A DNA stretch of 64,000 nucleotides, taken from positions 34,513-98,512 of the forward strand of contig NW_005179234.1 in assembly GCF_000350225.1 (NCBI RefSeq), in the 5' to 3' direction. The position numbers were made by a program, and so were the translations under genes. Under the pieces are notes generated by a model. The model saw nothing but the letters and a program-made list of their open reading frames with translations. It was not told where the DNA came from and made no database searches. Origin of the DNA: Chondrus crispus. Its lineage: Eukaryota; Rhodophyta; Florideophyceae; Gigartinales; Gigartinaceae. Shown in pieces: positions 52,183 to 62,623 of the stretch (the first letter of the stretch is position 1; every line of letters begins with the position of its first letter).

Positions 52183-53550
52183 TTACTCAAAGAGGCCCAG
52201 AACTTTGGCAACAGTGATGAATTGCTTCACATGGGCAGACCCTTTGATAGAGATGAATGGGACGTGCACTTGAAGTACTCCTAGTACGTCGCTGCTATTT
52301 ACATCAGCAAATATAGACTGACAAGGATTGGATTGAAGATTCCATCGCAGGTAGAACGACTCCTTCCGGTCCGATGGTCCGCTGACCACGTTTTCAGCAC
52401 TCATTACCTCGGAAATGCGTTCTTGGAAGTTAAGCTCTGATAGTCTTATGTCTTCCAGTGGATAGGAGTAGGTCTGCTCTATGGAATCCCAAGTGCAATC
52501 CCGACGAAATACAACGTGCCGTTGTTCATCCTCGTCATCCCTTATAACAGCAAGAGAATCTCCAATTGTCATATAGCACGGGTCAGAAAGAGATTCGGTG
52601 TTGGGACCGGCCATACAGCCTATCACTCTGGCAGATACATAATTGTCGGTACCTTTTTCCAGCCTTTTTGCGATGATCACGTCTCTGACAACTTGCGGTG
52701 ATGCTGGTCCGAGTGCTTCTGACAAGTCTAGGAAGCTCCTAAAGTATATACTCGTCTCCTTCACAACTGATTTCCGGCACATATAATCTTCCGGAAGAAT
52801 AGAAACCTTTGTTCGTAGCTGAGCTTTGGCTCTTTCGGATATAGAATCAAACTGGAGCAATGTGCAGTCTGCTCGCGCCTTAAATGAGTCTTGTACAAAC
52901 CACTTCGTCCCACGGGTTATTTCAACTGGGGTAGGACGTGTCGGTGTCTTGAGTAACCAATGCTCTAGACGCAACGAAATAAACTTAAGAGGAATATTGG
53001 AGCCTGCATCAGAAATGAGGAGCGGATTCTGAGTCCATAGTGCAGTCGTAATCGAGAATTGCTGTCCTTTCACCACTTCCTCAAGATACTGAAGGCGTCT
53101 GGAAAGAGCATTTAGCTCACGTGTATCTTTGATTGTATTCTGGTCAAGTGAGACAGTCGTCGTGTGGTTAACCTTCTTGCATTTTTCTACCATGGCACTA
53201 CCTGGAGCATAGTCCATATCATCTGCATCCATCGATGCGCTTGCCACGTCTGAGCTTGCGCTGTTATCCAATCGCACGGATGTATCTTTGAGTCTCCAGC
53301 TAAACTTTTGTCCATCTTGTACAAACTCGTTTCCCTCCTTGAAAGTAACCTTGCTTTTACATGCCCTGAATCCAAACGCTGCCTTGTATTGAATGGTCCC
53401 TTTGAGCACCTCTCGACGATCATCATGAAGGTAGTTGAGACTAATGACTGTTGCTGGGAACCATGCCTTGCTTTCTTCTTCATTCTCCAAGGTATAGTAG
53501 ACCTCTATATCACTCCCGAATTAGAGGCCATTGAAAAGATCTGATACCAT
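52183..53550 (-). pseudogene. Unknown protein with Tudor-like N-terminus and one nonsense codon
   Basis: The minus strand begins at an ATG at 53548-53550, hits TAA after nine codons (53521-53523), then stays open to 52183 (445 residues). The first part after the stop reads SDIEVYYTLENEEESKAWFPATVISL, which has the look of a Tudor/PWWP-like chromatin reader (D-I-E-V-x-Y ... W-x-P-A-x-V). The remaining 380 residues are unrecognised, including a helical stretch (LSRRLQYLEEVVKGQQF) and several strands. It converges with the unknown gene on its left, 93 bp away, an arrangement often seen in two-gene transposons. Confidence 0.5.
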
Positions 53551-54754
53551 TATCAACTGGTGGATGGTATCGTCCTCTGTTAATTTCCCTTGGAAAGTGA
53601 TACTTGAGAAATTTGTTTTAAATATTTACCGAAGACTAAAGAGTTGGGGGTAACCATTGGAACGTAGTCAGTATATAGACATATGTGTTTTTTGTGAAAT
53701 CGATATTTTTGTAACGGTCACATTTAAAGATGCACGGCTCTGTGCAGCATCTAAATACCATGGGACTTAGACGTGCAAGTGAACAGCTGGGTATGGGCTC
53801 CAAAGGTACCGACATCATCCAGTCCGGATTGCTTTGAAAGTCAGTCACGTGTCATTGAATTACTGTTCTTTTAATCATAGTTGCTTTAGATTTAATTGTG
53901 CAATGAAGATAGAAGTGTCACTACAGAGTGATGATGATACTGTTCTCGCTATAGAAAGTATAAATTACGCAGTACTTACTCTTGGATGTCGTCCTCATCA
54001 GTGCCCTTACTCTGTGAATCACTGTCACCACTAGAATCGCTTTATTTTTGTGACGTCAACATCTTGAAGTGCTCTTTTGTTGACTGTTTTGTGATTCACA
54101 CACAAATTGTTTTGTGACTCTCACACCATTGTCTCACAATCATCTCCAACATCAACAAACCATCACAAACCCATCTAAAAAGCATAGCTGATAGCCTTGT
54201 TCTACAGACATTTTACGGCCTTCACTCTCGGGCTTGTGAAGCCTGCCTTATTCGTCCAGGAGTGCGTCGCTCAGAGTCAAACTCCTTCTCATGGACAGGA
54301 GAGGGCCCATGTCGCTTCAGTGTAGGGCGAGAAAGCCAGACCGTCCGGCAGCTGCAGCAGATAGCTTGCCTACATGTAGAACACCACTGCACCTGGCGCC
54401 AGCCCTTTCTAAGTGTCTTGGGCCCGTCTTTTGTCCGTCTTTTGACCCCAATACAGAGTACGCAGTAGGTTTGGGTCCCACTGACCTTCTCGTGCAGTAC
54501 ATTCCGGTTCAACCTACGCAGTTGCGAACACGAAGGGAAGGGGAAGTGTCTCTGGAAATTAGCCGTAGAGGGCTGGAAAGGGAGATATTTTTTGTGTGAC
54601 GTTGTTCAGTTTGTTTGCCTTTTGAGATGGAGAGCCTTTTATATGTGATCTTCGTGATGCCCTCACACAACTCACACAAAGCTATCACAAAATGCACACT
54701 GCCATCACAAAATGCACACTGTCAGTGTGAGAGTTTTGATTTCAAGGTTGACGC
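53551..54754. other. Repeat-derived region with a Cys-rich fragment
   Basis: Mostly non-coding. A minus-strand frame (54222-54512) has TYCVLCIGVKRRTK, then WCSTCRQAICCSC, a Cys spacing like the C-terminal zinc-binding region of piggyBac-type transposases, but too short to be sure. A 20 bp unit (ATCACAAAATGCACACTG) is tandemly duplicated near 54688-54725. Confidence 0.35.
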
Positions 54755-54825
54755 CACGTGTAAAACATTGCATATCGATCCACACGTGTAATACATTGCA
54801 TTTGGGTCCACACGTGTGATGTGTT
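54755..54825. repeat. CACGTG minisatellite, first array
   Basis: About 2.5 copies of a 28-29 bp unit beginning CACGTGTAATACATTGCAT. The last unit runs straight into a foldback element. The same array with more units recurs at 55313-55439. Confidence 0.85.
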
Positions 54826-54962
54826 TGTCGCGCGACAAGATCTACAAAAACTGTATGGGTGGCCACCCATACTAGAATCAACCTCCAAAAATTAACAAAA
54901 ATTAATCTAGTTCCAGTATGGCTGGCCAGCCATACAGCTTTTGTAAATCTTGTCGCGCGACA
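54826..54962. mobile_element. Foldback MITE, copy 1 (137 bp)
   Basis: Ends are TGTCGCGCGACA, itself palindromic, and the inverted arms extend about 50 bp (…AAGATCTACAAAA…TGTATGG). The AT-rich centre contains TTAACAAAAATTAA. No coding capacity. Confidence 0.8.
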
Positions 54963-54976
54963 GCCATTACATATTA

Positions 54977-55263
54977 CAGGGTCGCTCAATAGTGCCTACT
55001 TTAGTAGTGTTTCCCTCTATATAGTGCTATGGCTCACCCTCTGGCACAGGTTATCATACGCTCACGCGTATCATCCGGCATGGTTCACTACTCAAAAGAT
55101 GAAGTTATTTAGTTGTGTTATACAGGCTTTGTTGTGTTTGTGTTAGCAGTGTGCTTTGTCCCCAAATATATGTATTTGAGCCTCCTTTCTATAGTGCCAT
55201 CCTCCCGATAGTGCCATAGCTAGAGGTATGTCACGCTATAAAACTATATCGTAGGAGGCACTG
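54977..55263. mobile_element. Short Tc1/mariner-like MITE (287 bp)
   Basis: CAGGG to CACTG, flanked by TA (54975-54976 and 55264-55265). Almost the whole length matches the two ends of the 33451-34718 element, with the junction near 55165. It is therefore an internal-deletion derivative, or the long copy gained sequence. Confidence 0.75.
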
Positions 55264-55312
55264 TATACGATTCCCTATCATAATCGGCCAATCATCATCC
55301 ACCAGCTTCTCG

Positions 55313-55439
55313 CACGTGTAAAACATTGCGTTTTGGTCACCACGTGTAATACATTGCATTTTGGTCGCCACGTGTAATACATTGCATACCGATCCACACG
55401 TGTAATACATTGCATTTGGGTCCACACGTGTGATGTGTT
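55313..55439. repeat. CACGTG minisatellite, second array
   Basis: About 4.5 units of 28-29 bp beginning CACGTGTAA-ACATTGC, with unit variants (TTTTGGTCGC, ATACCGATCC, TTTGGGTCC). Array and following foldback element duplicate the arrangement at 54755-54962. Confidence 0.85.
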
Positions 55440-55577
55440 TGTCGCGCGACAAGATCTACAAAAGCTGTATGGGCGGCCATCCATACTAGAATCAACCTCT
55501 AAAAAATTAACAAAAATTAATCTAGTTCCAGTATGGCTGGCCAGCCATACAGCTTTTGTAAATCTTGTCGCGCGACA
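55440..55577. mobile_element. Foldback MITE, copy 2 (138 bp)
   Basis: Near-identical to copy 1, with the same TGTCGCGCGACA tips and both sides continuing ACAAAAGCTGTATGG. It forms, with the minisatellite, one arm of a direct duplication surrounding the short Tc1-like MITE. Confidence 0.8.
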
Positions 55578-55776
55578 GCCATTACATGTCATTCCAAAGA
55601 AACTTGTCTGCGCATGCAGGCCTGCGCGGTATACTCTTCCCTAAAAGCATTATTTGGTAAAAAAGGCTAATTTGGTGATTCAGTTCTCGTTGCTGCCAGT
55701 GCGGACAATGGGTACAGTCTTTCATCACTGGACTCCAGGGAAACGCTCCGGGGCCTAAGCGTTCACCTCTTCTACA

Positions 55777-56058
55777 GTTTCCCGCAATGTTACCTCCGCG
55801 CCTCTCCCCGTCCCGCCAAAAAAGAAAATAGCCGGCACACAACACCGTTAAAGGCCAAACAATAGTATTTGATCCACGATCAAACACTTTCTCGTCATGT
55901 TCACGAAACAGGCCTCCAGTTTCCCGAAATGCTACCTCCTCGCTTCTCCCCGTCCCGCCAAAAAAATGGCGGGCACACAGCACCGTTAAAGGCCGAACAG
56001 TAGTAATTGATCCACGATCAAACACCTTCTCGTCCTGCTCCCGGGATTGGCCTCCAGT
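55777..56058. repeat. Tandem duplication, about 140 bp x 2
   Basis: Copies start at 55777 and 55919, each from GTTTCCCG to GGCCTCCAGT, differing by substitutions and a 4 bp indel. On the minus strand both copies are in one open frame (55582-56241) and encode a repeated segment with REHDEKVFDRGS. It is possibly a remnant of a repetitive protein or transposon end. Confidence 0.75.
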
Positions 56059-56615
56059 TACGGACAATTCACGCCCCCTCCGATGTCGATTGGAATGCGT
56101 CGTCAGGCAGCGCGCGCCAAGCAAGGGACAGACGGGACGCAAGGGCCAAAGACAAACGGCAGACAGCGGTAAATTTATTGAAGATGAAAAAAAGGTTGCC
56201 GATGTGGTTCGCCTCACAGTCGACTGTGAGACGAACCACACTGATGATCATCAGTCGTGGGACAGCAGACCGATTACAAAAATGTCTCAAGACCAAGGAC
56301 GACGACAAACTGTCCCGCCTTCTTGACCCAGCCAACAACCGTCCCGGAGCCCCCCGTGTCGTCAAAGCGGACGAGGACAAAATCATTAAGCAGCGCATTA
56401 AATATACTGCCTCCCGGGGATTCGCAATTAACAATTATACATTGCGAGCTATCATGGCTTGCATTGCCAATGATGGTCGACGCGGTTTTCAGACGAAGGA
56501 CAACATGCCCTCCCCGGACGCTATTCGTACCTGGAGAACCCGAAACAGGGATATCACGTTTCCAACAGCCGATCCCACGAATCTCCTAATCCTAGTTACT
56601 CCCCTACTCCTTTAA
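56007..56615 (+). pseudogene. Pogo/CENP-B-like transposase N-terminal fragment
   Basis: From about residue 85 the frame reads a DNA-binding HTH region: LLDPANNRPGAPRVV, DEDKIIKQRIKYTASRGFAI, then SPDAIRTWRTRNRDITF. This is the pattern of the N-terminus of DDE_1 (pogo, jerky-type) transposases. The catalytic domain is absent: the frame ends in non-coding sequence. The first 80 residues overlap the repeat described above. Confidence 0.5.
56204..56239. repeat. Near-perfect 36 bp palindrome
   Basis: Arms GTGGTTCGCCTCACAGTC and GACTGTGAGACGAACCAC with one mismatched pair. It lies inside the pogo-like fragment's frame and may mark an element end. Confidence 0.85.
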
Positions 56616-56676
56616 ATCTCCGAAGCACTGCGAATCCCTAAAGTACAAAAACCATCCTACTCCTTACTCCTGAATC

Positions 56677-56911
56677 CCCTGCCGGCCTGTGATCAGTGGC
56701 CTCTGATCACAGCTCCCCACTGATCACCGGTCCTAACTCTCAAAATTTGCACGCAAATTTTGCAAATTTTATACAGCAATGACGATGTCGGACGACACCC
56801 CCTGCCGGCCTGTGATCAGTGGCCACTGATCACAGCTCCCCACTGATCACCGGTCCTAACTCTCAAAATTTGCCCCCAAATTTTGCAAATTTTATACAGC
56901 AATGACGGTGC
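56677..56911. repeat. Tandem duplication of a TGATCA hairpin unit, period 123 bp
   Basis: Two copies (from 56677 and about 56800), each with CTGTGATCAGTGGCC and its inverse, a following CCACTGATCACCGG, and an AT-rich tail (TTTGCAAATTTTATACAGC). The first copy has one change that breaks the centre of the hairpin. Confidence 0.85.
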
Positions 56912-57229
56912 ACGGTGCATGCACCGGTTGACAAGGAGAGTGGGTGTATGGTGAGGGAAACGAAAAAGTTAAGGATCAGACTGGCTGCGGGAACTAGAGA
57001 GGTGTAGGGACACGGACTTCGAAAGGCGGGGTAACGTGCCCCCTTGCAACAAGCCCACAAAGGTAGCAGACCTGAATTTTGTTTGCGATAACGATACAGT
57101 TTATATGTCGCAACTACGGATATAGAGACCGGCGCAGAGCTTGTAGTCAGTGCATAAAAGTATGCAGAGCTGTGTGGTAGTACTAAAAACTGTTGAATAA
57201 AGACCAGAGTTCTTGTTCCGCACATATAC

Positions 57230-58989
57230 TTATGCCTGACGTGGCGGATACCCTTCCTTTCGCCCCCACACTTGATAAATTCCACCGTCTGGGAGACTCC
57301 TGTGTTGTACTGCTGAGTTTGATGTGCATATTAGACACATATGGTCGTCGCTTTCGGCGCTGTCCTGCTCGCAGTAGTGCATAACTAATGCCTTTCGAAC
57401 GTAGCTTCCAAGCTCAACCAGCGCTCTTCTTTCGTTTCGTTGTTGTATCATCACCCCGTATCCATCTTCTTCGGCTTCGCACTCCTTCACTGCGCAATAT
57501 CGTGTTGTTTCTTGACTTTCTTTCTCACGAGCGTCCAGAATCCGGACTTGAACCACGGCTAGCACCATCCAGAACCTTCTGTCCTCATCATGCTCAGAAT
57601 CATTGTTCTCATGAAGAGTGAATGTGAGATCAGGATCTGCGGTCGAAACTACAGAAGAATGCAAGGCTTGAATCACGCTCCCATAAGATATAGTGGCCAA
57701 AACAGATGTCTGGTCTCTTTTTCGCCCGTCTGTTATTTTGCACCACTTGGCAGTTCCATATATCTGTACGGTTACGGAATTTCCATGGTCCGCCCGGCCA
57801 CTTCTAAGACGTAGCTTTTGTTTCCATAAATGCTCTAAAAACTCCCTTGCTTTCAACAGAAATGCAAGGTCAGTTGATTGGAACATTTCCGAATGTTGAC
57901 CTCCGTCTGCAGTGTTTCCGAGGTTCATAATTACTGACTTGTCTACGCGCCAGTCCTTCCTACTGAGAGACGACGATAAGAGTCCTTTCCGATGTAATCG
58001 AAGGTTCTGCAGAACAGGAGTTGGGAAGCAGTCCTGAAGCTTTTGTAGAAATCTTCCCGCATCCTGAAGCCCAGAACTGTCGTAGCCCAAGAGATTTAAA
58101 ACCGACTTCGCTGTCTCAAAGCTCCAGCCGTTCTCACTAGTGTCAATGCCTTCAGTTTCAATTGCCAGACGAGTCTTCCAGTCGTTGGCAAGACGATGTT
58201 CCATAGCCTGTAATTGTGAGTTTTTCATATTGGATTGAGCTACCCCCCTCTTCAATGGCTGATGAGCGCTTTCAAACAACAACTCTTGTACATGTCTTAC
58301 ACTACCGAACAGTGGCAATGTATGTGTGAAGAAATCCAACAGTCTGTGAAGGTTTGGTTTGTCCAAATGAGTGGAGGCAGAGCTGTTTGTGCGACACAGC
58401 TTATCTACTCGAGATAGGTAACGAAGTGCCATATTACGAATCTCCAGAAGTCTCTTGGTTCCTCCTTCTTCATTGTGTGTGTCTAATGACCTCTTACCAT
58501 CTATCCTTGAGTCCGGAAAGTACTGCGTTCTGCTCACGAGAGAGGAAAACAGGTCGAGGAGGTCGAGAGCTTCATTCTATAGTAGCACAGTTTCCGCTCT
58601 CTCTCTCGCCTGTGATTTTGTTCACGTACCAAGCACTCTTCATCGCCCGTGGTGCTACCCAGAGCAGGCAGTACATAGACGATATCGTCATTGAATGTAG
58701 CACATGCTTGTCATGGTTGATTAGGCTCTCCTGATATATGAGATAGCCATCCTTCAAAGCCATCTTGGCAATTGCCTCGGCATCTTTGCGTACATATTTT
58801 GGTAGCAGTGTTATACAGAGATTCATGATGTCGCGACCAATCCCGAGAAAAAGATGATCGGGAGCCACAACGCATGAGCGATACGAATCGAAAACAGAAG
58901 GAACAACCGGTTTGCTACTGCCGAGTACACGAGGCACACGAGCGCAAACTTGTCGCAGTTTCTCAGAGAGTTGATGAAGTGTCGTGCAC
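57230..58989 (-). pseudogene. Transposase-like protein C-terminal part, cut by an LTR
   Basis: Minus-strand frame 57230-58537 (about 435 residues) plus an upstream frame to 58989. A possible intron starts at 58629 (GTACGTG donor). The upstream part has CVVAPDHLFLGIGRDIMNL, a motif of the 'xPD-H-x-x-x-G-I' kind seen in large DDE transposases of the CACTA/Plavaka type. The downstream part has LLFESAHQPLKRGVAQSN and AMEHRLANDWKTRL, then a Cys-containing C-terminus that ends LPDGGIYQVWGRKEGYPPRQA. The family is uncertain. Its 5' part ends exactly where an LTR begins at 58990, so the gene was split by a retroelement whose far end is outside the window or unresolved. Confidence 0.45.
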
Positions 58990-59695
58990 TGAGGGGGAAG
59001 GGGTGGGATCCCCCTCTGGCAGAGCGCGCGCGTTCGGGGGCGCGTGTAGGGGGTTATCGGGAGACCACCCGTAAGGGACCGGTACGGGGCCGGGCGCGAA
59101 GCGCAGTAGGGAAAGTAAGGGAAAAAGAGGCAAAACAGAGCCCAGGAGGGGCGGAGCGGTAGGGACAGCTGTCGCGCGGAGAGCCGGGCGTGGCGGGACG
59201 ACGCGCGCGGTAGAGACAGGAGGGAATCGGGACGTAGATGGCTCGCAGGGTACCGTCGTGGGACGGGGACCGACGCGAGGCTACGACTCCGTTCCAGAAA
59301 CCCGAGTTGTAGACCCAAAGCTTCGTACCGTTTTACTAAGGGTCGGACGTCGGCTATATACTAGCTGACGTCGGAGCTATAATTAATTAAACTAAAAATA
59401 CTAAATTGGACGACGGCGGCGATGGCCGGAGAAACTCCTCTTGGGGAGGTATGACAACCACTACACGTGGGAAATGACACTATTAACGTGAGGGATAACA
59501 CGGGTACACGTGGGTAGAACTGTCAGTACTTCGACAGGGCTCCATGGAGCTTACACCCGGACACGAGCGGGGGGGTTTGGATACACGGTTACACGTGGTA
59601 TATATCTCACTTATGATAGTGAGGCATTCCGCGTGTGCTACAGTACAGCACCGCGATTGAGCGGGCGGTCAGTGCTCTACATAGCCCCCCTCTCA
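58990..59695 (+). mobile_element. LTR of a second retroelement family (706 bp, tentative)
   Basis: Starts TGAGGGGG and ends CCCCCCTCTCA, complementary tips as in LTRs. Composition jumps to high GC at the left border, which interrupts the transposase-like gene. It is unlike the 46755 LTR. No matching second copy was found in the window, so orientation and ends are inferred. Confidence 0.4.
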
Positions 59696-60752
59696 GAGTA
59701 GAGCGTCCCCGCGAACCTTGAATCCGGCGGTCATTGCCCCGCCCTTGCCGACATACCCGCCCTCCGCAGTTAGAGTCCGCTTGGCGAGGATCAGGCGAGC
59801 GCTCGGGAGAGGAGGTGAGGTGGGTCGTGTCCGCGAGTACGCGTGCGACATGAAATGGGACGCGGTGTCCTCGGCCCGAACCTTGCCTCCCTGGCTTCCG
59901 TGTGGTGCCTTGTCGTTGAACTTATTGGCCCATCCTTCCCGGCGATCAGCGCGAGCGTGTCTTCCTGACCACACGACCTTCCTTGGATCAGCGCGAGCGT
60001 GTCCCCCTGACCACGCGACCTTCCTTCCCCCTTCTCTCTCCCCTTTTTTCCCTTTTTGGTAGGGGCGGAGGATGTCGTGCGCGGCGGTGTCGAGGGGCGA
60101 GTGAGTGCGAGGAACCGATTCCCTCGTCGCCCGGGTCAGAAATTTCTCCCTTAGGAAGGGAGGGGGCACTCTCACCACGAGGGCGAGAGGGGTCCGGCGT
60201 CCTCGAGGGAGATAGCTTATTCCACCCCCCTGGGAAGGGGAGGGGTGGACACGCGCGAGAGTGTAGACGCGCTTCGTTCGGCGAGCGCCGGGGCTTACCC
60301 ATCACCCGTTGGCCGAAGAACACGCCGTCGGGTGGGGATAACGACGCGCGGTCCGAGGATCCGCCGAAGGTTGGTGTGCTCCCGGCGGTGTCGGACCGGT
60401 CGAACCGGCGGCGCGCCCCCTTGGAGGGAGCGGGAGTCACTCCCGCTGTCTGCAAATTCAAACGAAATTAACCATTCTGCTACAGCCCCTTTCTTCGAAT
60501 CGGGCATCCCTATGGATGAGGATTCTGGCGGAGGCGTGTACCGTCCCGGGACAGCGTACAATCTCCCGGCGGCGCGATGGCGCGCGAGGAGGGGGGAACT
60601 CTGTTACAAGAGGGTAGTGCGGTGCGAGGTACCGATATCGTGCCATCGTCCGACGCGCGAGACCCCTGCCTCGTTTTTTCTGTTTCTTTAGTGTCGCCCA
60701 CGAGGCTCCGTCTCCGATCCCGACGTCCAGAGCAGCCGAAAAAAGGGGGGGC
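59696..60752. other. GC-rich leader-like region
   Basis: No reading frame with recognisable content. Several frames are open on both strands only because of high GC. It may be the untranslated leader between the LTR and the following large frame. A 33 bp near-repeat around GATCAGCGCGAGCGTGT occurs twice near 59945-60005. Confidence 0.4.
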
Positions 60753-62540
60753 ATGTACACCTTCGGGGTACGTCCGGTCGACCGGGACGAAGAATGGCCC
60801 CGCCCGGACGACTTATGGGGACGAAATATGTACGACGACGCACTTCTTTTCGAGAGGGCGCCGTTTTTGTCCCCCGCGGGCTTGCGCGAGGCGGAGATGA
60901 TTCAGCGTTACGCTGCAGCGACCGGGGAGCTCCCGGGGGGGCTCAGCCTGGCGGCTGTGACATCCAGGGACTTCTCACACCGTTTGGTTGTGGAGCCTGA
61001 GTTCCTACGCCCAGGGTTTCGGCGGGAGGACACGCGGGCCCGGGTGGCCTTCGTGGAGTTACTTCGGCAGCGGATGCGCCGGACACCTTGCAATCGGACC
61101 GTCCCTCGTGCGTGGGACTTAGATACGTGGGCCTATCGCACGGAAGCCGACCGGGTGTATGTCGCTGGATTAAAGCGAGTTATGGACAATCTCCGTCTAC
61201 GGGAGGAGGAGCCAGCGGTTGAGCTGATGTCCTGGAGCGAGCCGATCCTCCCTCCAGGGTTGAAGAGTCAGCCCGAGCGGAGGAGAGACCCCGCGATGCA
61301 CCAAAAGCTGAAGTATGAGCGTCGGATGCGGAACCGGATGGGGGTCTTCGTCGCGTACGAGTGGGTAGAAATTACCTCATTCGAACGCGACGTCCTGACC
61401 GCGCGGTACCCCGAGCTACCCGCGTGGTTTGCGCAGTACGAAGTCCCTGCGGACTTCCTTGCGGAATTGCCACCGTGTTTGGTGTATTATGGGATGAGTA
61501 TGATGGCCGATCCTCAATCCCCCCGCTGGATGGTCTTCCTGAGCGAGTGGCTCGCCATTGTCGCTAAGCGCTTCTTATGGTCGACCTACGACGGGCGGTT
61601 GTATGTCCTCCCAACTATGGTTGTGGAGTGGTTAAGACGCTTGGACCTCACACGAGTGTTAGGCGGGGCGGTGCTGCAGGATCGCTTACAAGCCCTGTTA
61701 GATCTTCACGAGGCCATTGATTGGCCTCGCGTGCCATACAATCAGGGGCATCACTTCGATAATCCCCGGTCGAGACATCCCTCCCCTGGGCGGAGGCACG
61801 ACGCGGGTCGAGCTGACCGCGGAAACTGGGTACGGATCGAGTCCGGATCTCTCACTCTCGCTCAGCCCGAGTACTTACGGGAGGCGGAGGAGGTCAACGC
61901 CGGTGGTGGTGGCGGCGAGGAGCGCGTTAGGAGGCGCGAGGATGTCCCGGGGGAGGACCCCGGAGTGGTTCGCGTGCGGCGACGCGGTGATGGACCCGCC
62001 GGAGAGGCCGGCGGAGCGCGCGGACCGCGACGCGGGGTCGGTTTCGGGAAGACACCCGGTGGAGGGCGCGATGACGCGTCCCCGAGCGCGCGCGCGCTGG
62101 TGTCGGTCGTCTCGCCGTCCCCGGCGGACGTGGAGATGGGCGGCGAGACGGGACCGGGAGATCCGCCGATAGAGGTGGCGAGGGAGCGCGATCCGACGAC
62201 GATGTCGGACGCGGAGTTACGGGCGCTGCTGGACAATCCCCGCCTCAGGGAGAGGGTGCGACGCCTCGTGGCAGGAACGACCCCCACGACAGAGGTGGGG
62301 GAGCCCGTCTCATCCCCGGCGAGGGGCGAGGGGGTGACCGAGCCCGAGCCACCGGGTGACTTGGCGGTGGCAACGGGGACACCCGCTCTTGTCGCGGAGG
62401 GTCTTGAGATGGCCTTGGCAGCCGAGGCGGCGGGGCCGACGGAGGTGTCGGGCGCGAAGGGGGGTCCCGCGGGGGACGCGGTGCCGGAGGAGTCCTTGGC
62501 TGACTACGAGGAAGAGGGAGGCGTACCGGCAGGATCCTAG
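60753..62540 (+). CDS. Orphan GC-rich ORF of retroelement-like context
   Basis: 595 residues starting MYTFGVRPVDRDEEW. The first about 365 residues look folded and rich in Trp, Arg and Tyr (for instance WSEPILPPGLKSQPERRR, FVAYEWVEITSFERD, RWMVFLSEWLAIVAKRFLW). The last 230 are disordered, Gly/Arg then acidic, ending YEEEGGVPAGS. There is no zinc knuckle, protease or reverse transcriptase motif. It follows an LTR-like sequence and precedes a second LTR-like repeat, so a gag-like or accessory retroelement protein is the likeliest reading. I do not recognise the family. Confidence 0.45.
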   Translation: MYTFGVRPVDRDEEWPRPDDLWGRNMYDDALLFERAPFLSPAGLREAEMIQRYAAATGELPGGLSLAAVTSRDFSHRLVVEPEFLRPGFRREDTRARVAFVELLRQRMRRTPCNRTVPRAWDLDTWAYRTEADRVYVAGLKRVMDNLRLREEEPAVELMSWSEPILPPGLKSQPERRRDPAMHQKLKYERRMRNRMGVFVAYEWVEITSFERDVLTARYPELPAWFAQYEVPADFLAELPPCLVYYGMSMMADPQSPRWMVFLSEWLAIVAKRFLWSTYDGRLYVLPTMVVEWLRRLDLTRVLGGAVLQDRLQALLDLHEAIDWPRVPYNQGHHFDNPRSRHPSPGRRHDAGRADRGNWVRIESGSLTLAQPEYLREAEEVNAGGGGGEERVRRREDVPGEDPGVVRVRRRGDGPAGEAGGARGPRRGVGFGKTPGGGRDDASPSARALVSVVSPSPADVEMGGETGPGDPPIEVARERDPTTMSDAELRALLDNPRLRERVRRLVAGTTPTTEVGEPVSSPARGEGVTEPEPPGDLAVATGTPALVAEGLEMALAAEAAGPTEVSGAKGGPAGDAVPEESLADYEEEGGVPAGS

Positions 62541-62623
62541 TCGGTCTTACCCACTGTAGTGCGACGAGTAAACTAGTCACTTACCCCCTTTCGTCCGGGC
62601 CCGCCGCGTGGGTCAGTGCACCC

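Noticed and set aside
54705-54989. Minus-strand frames through the CACGTG arrays
   Set aside because: Open only because the repeat unit lacks stops in some frames; no conserved protein features.
59693-60471. Overlapping 157-162 residue frames on both strands
   Set aside because: High-GC sequence with few stop codons; Arg/Pro-rich products without any recognisable feature.
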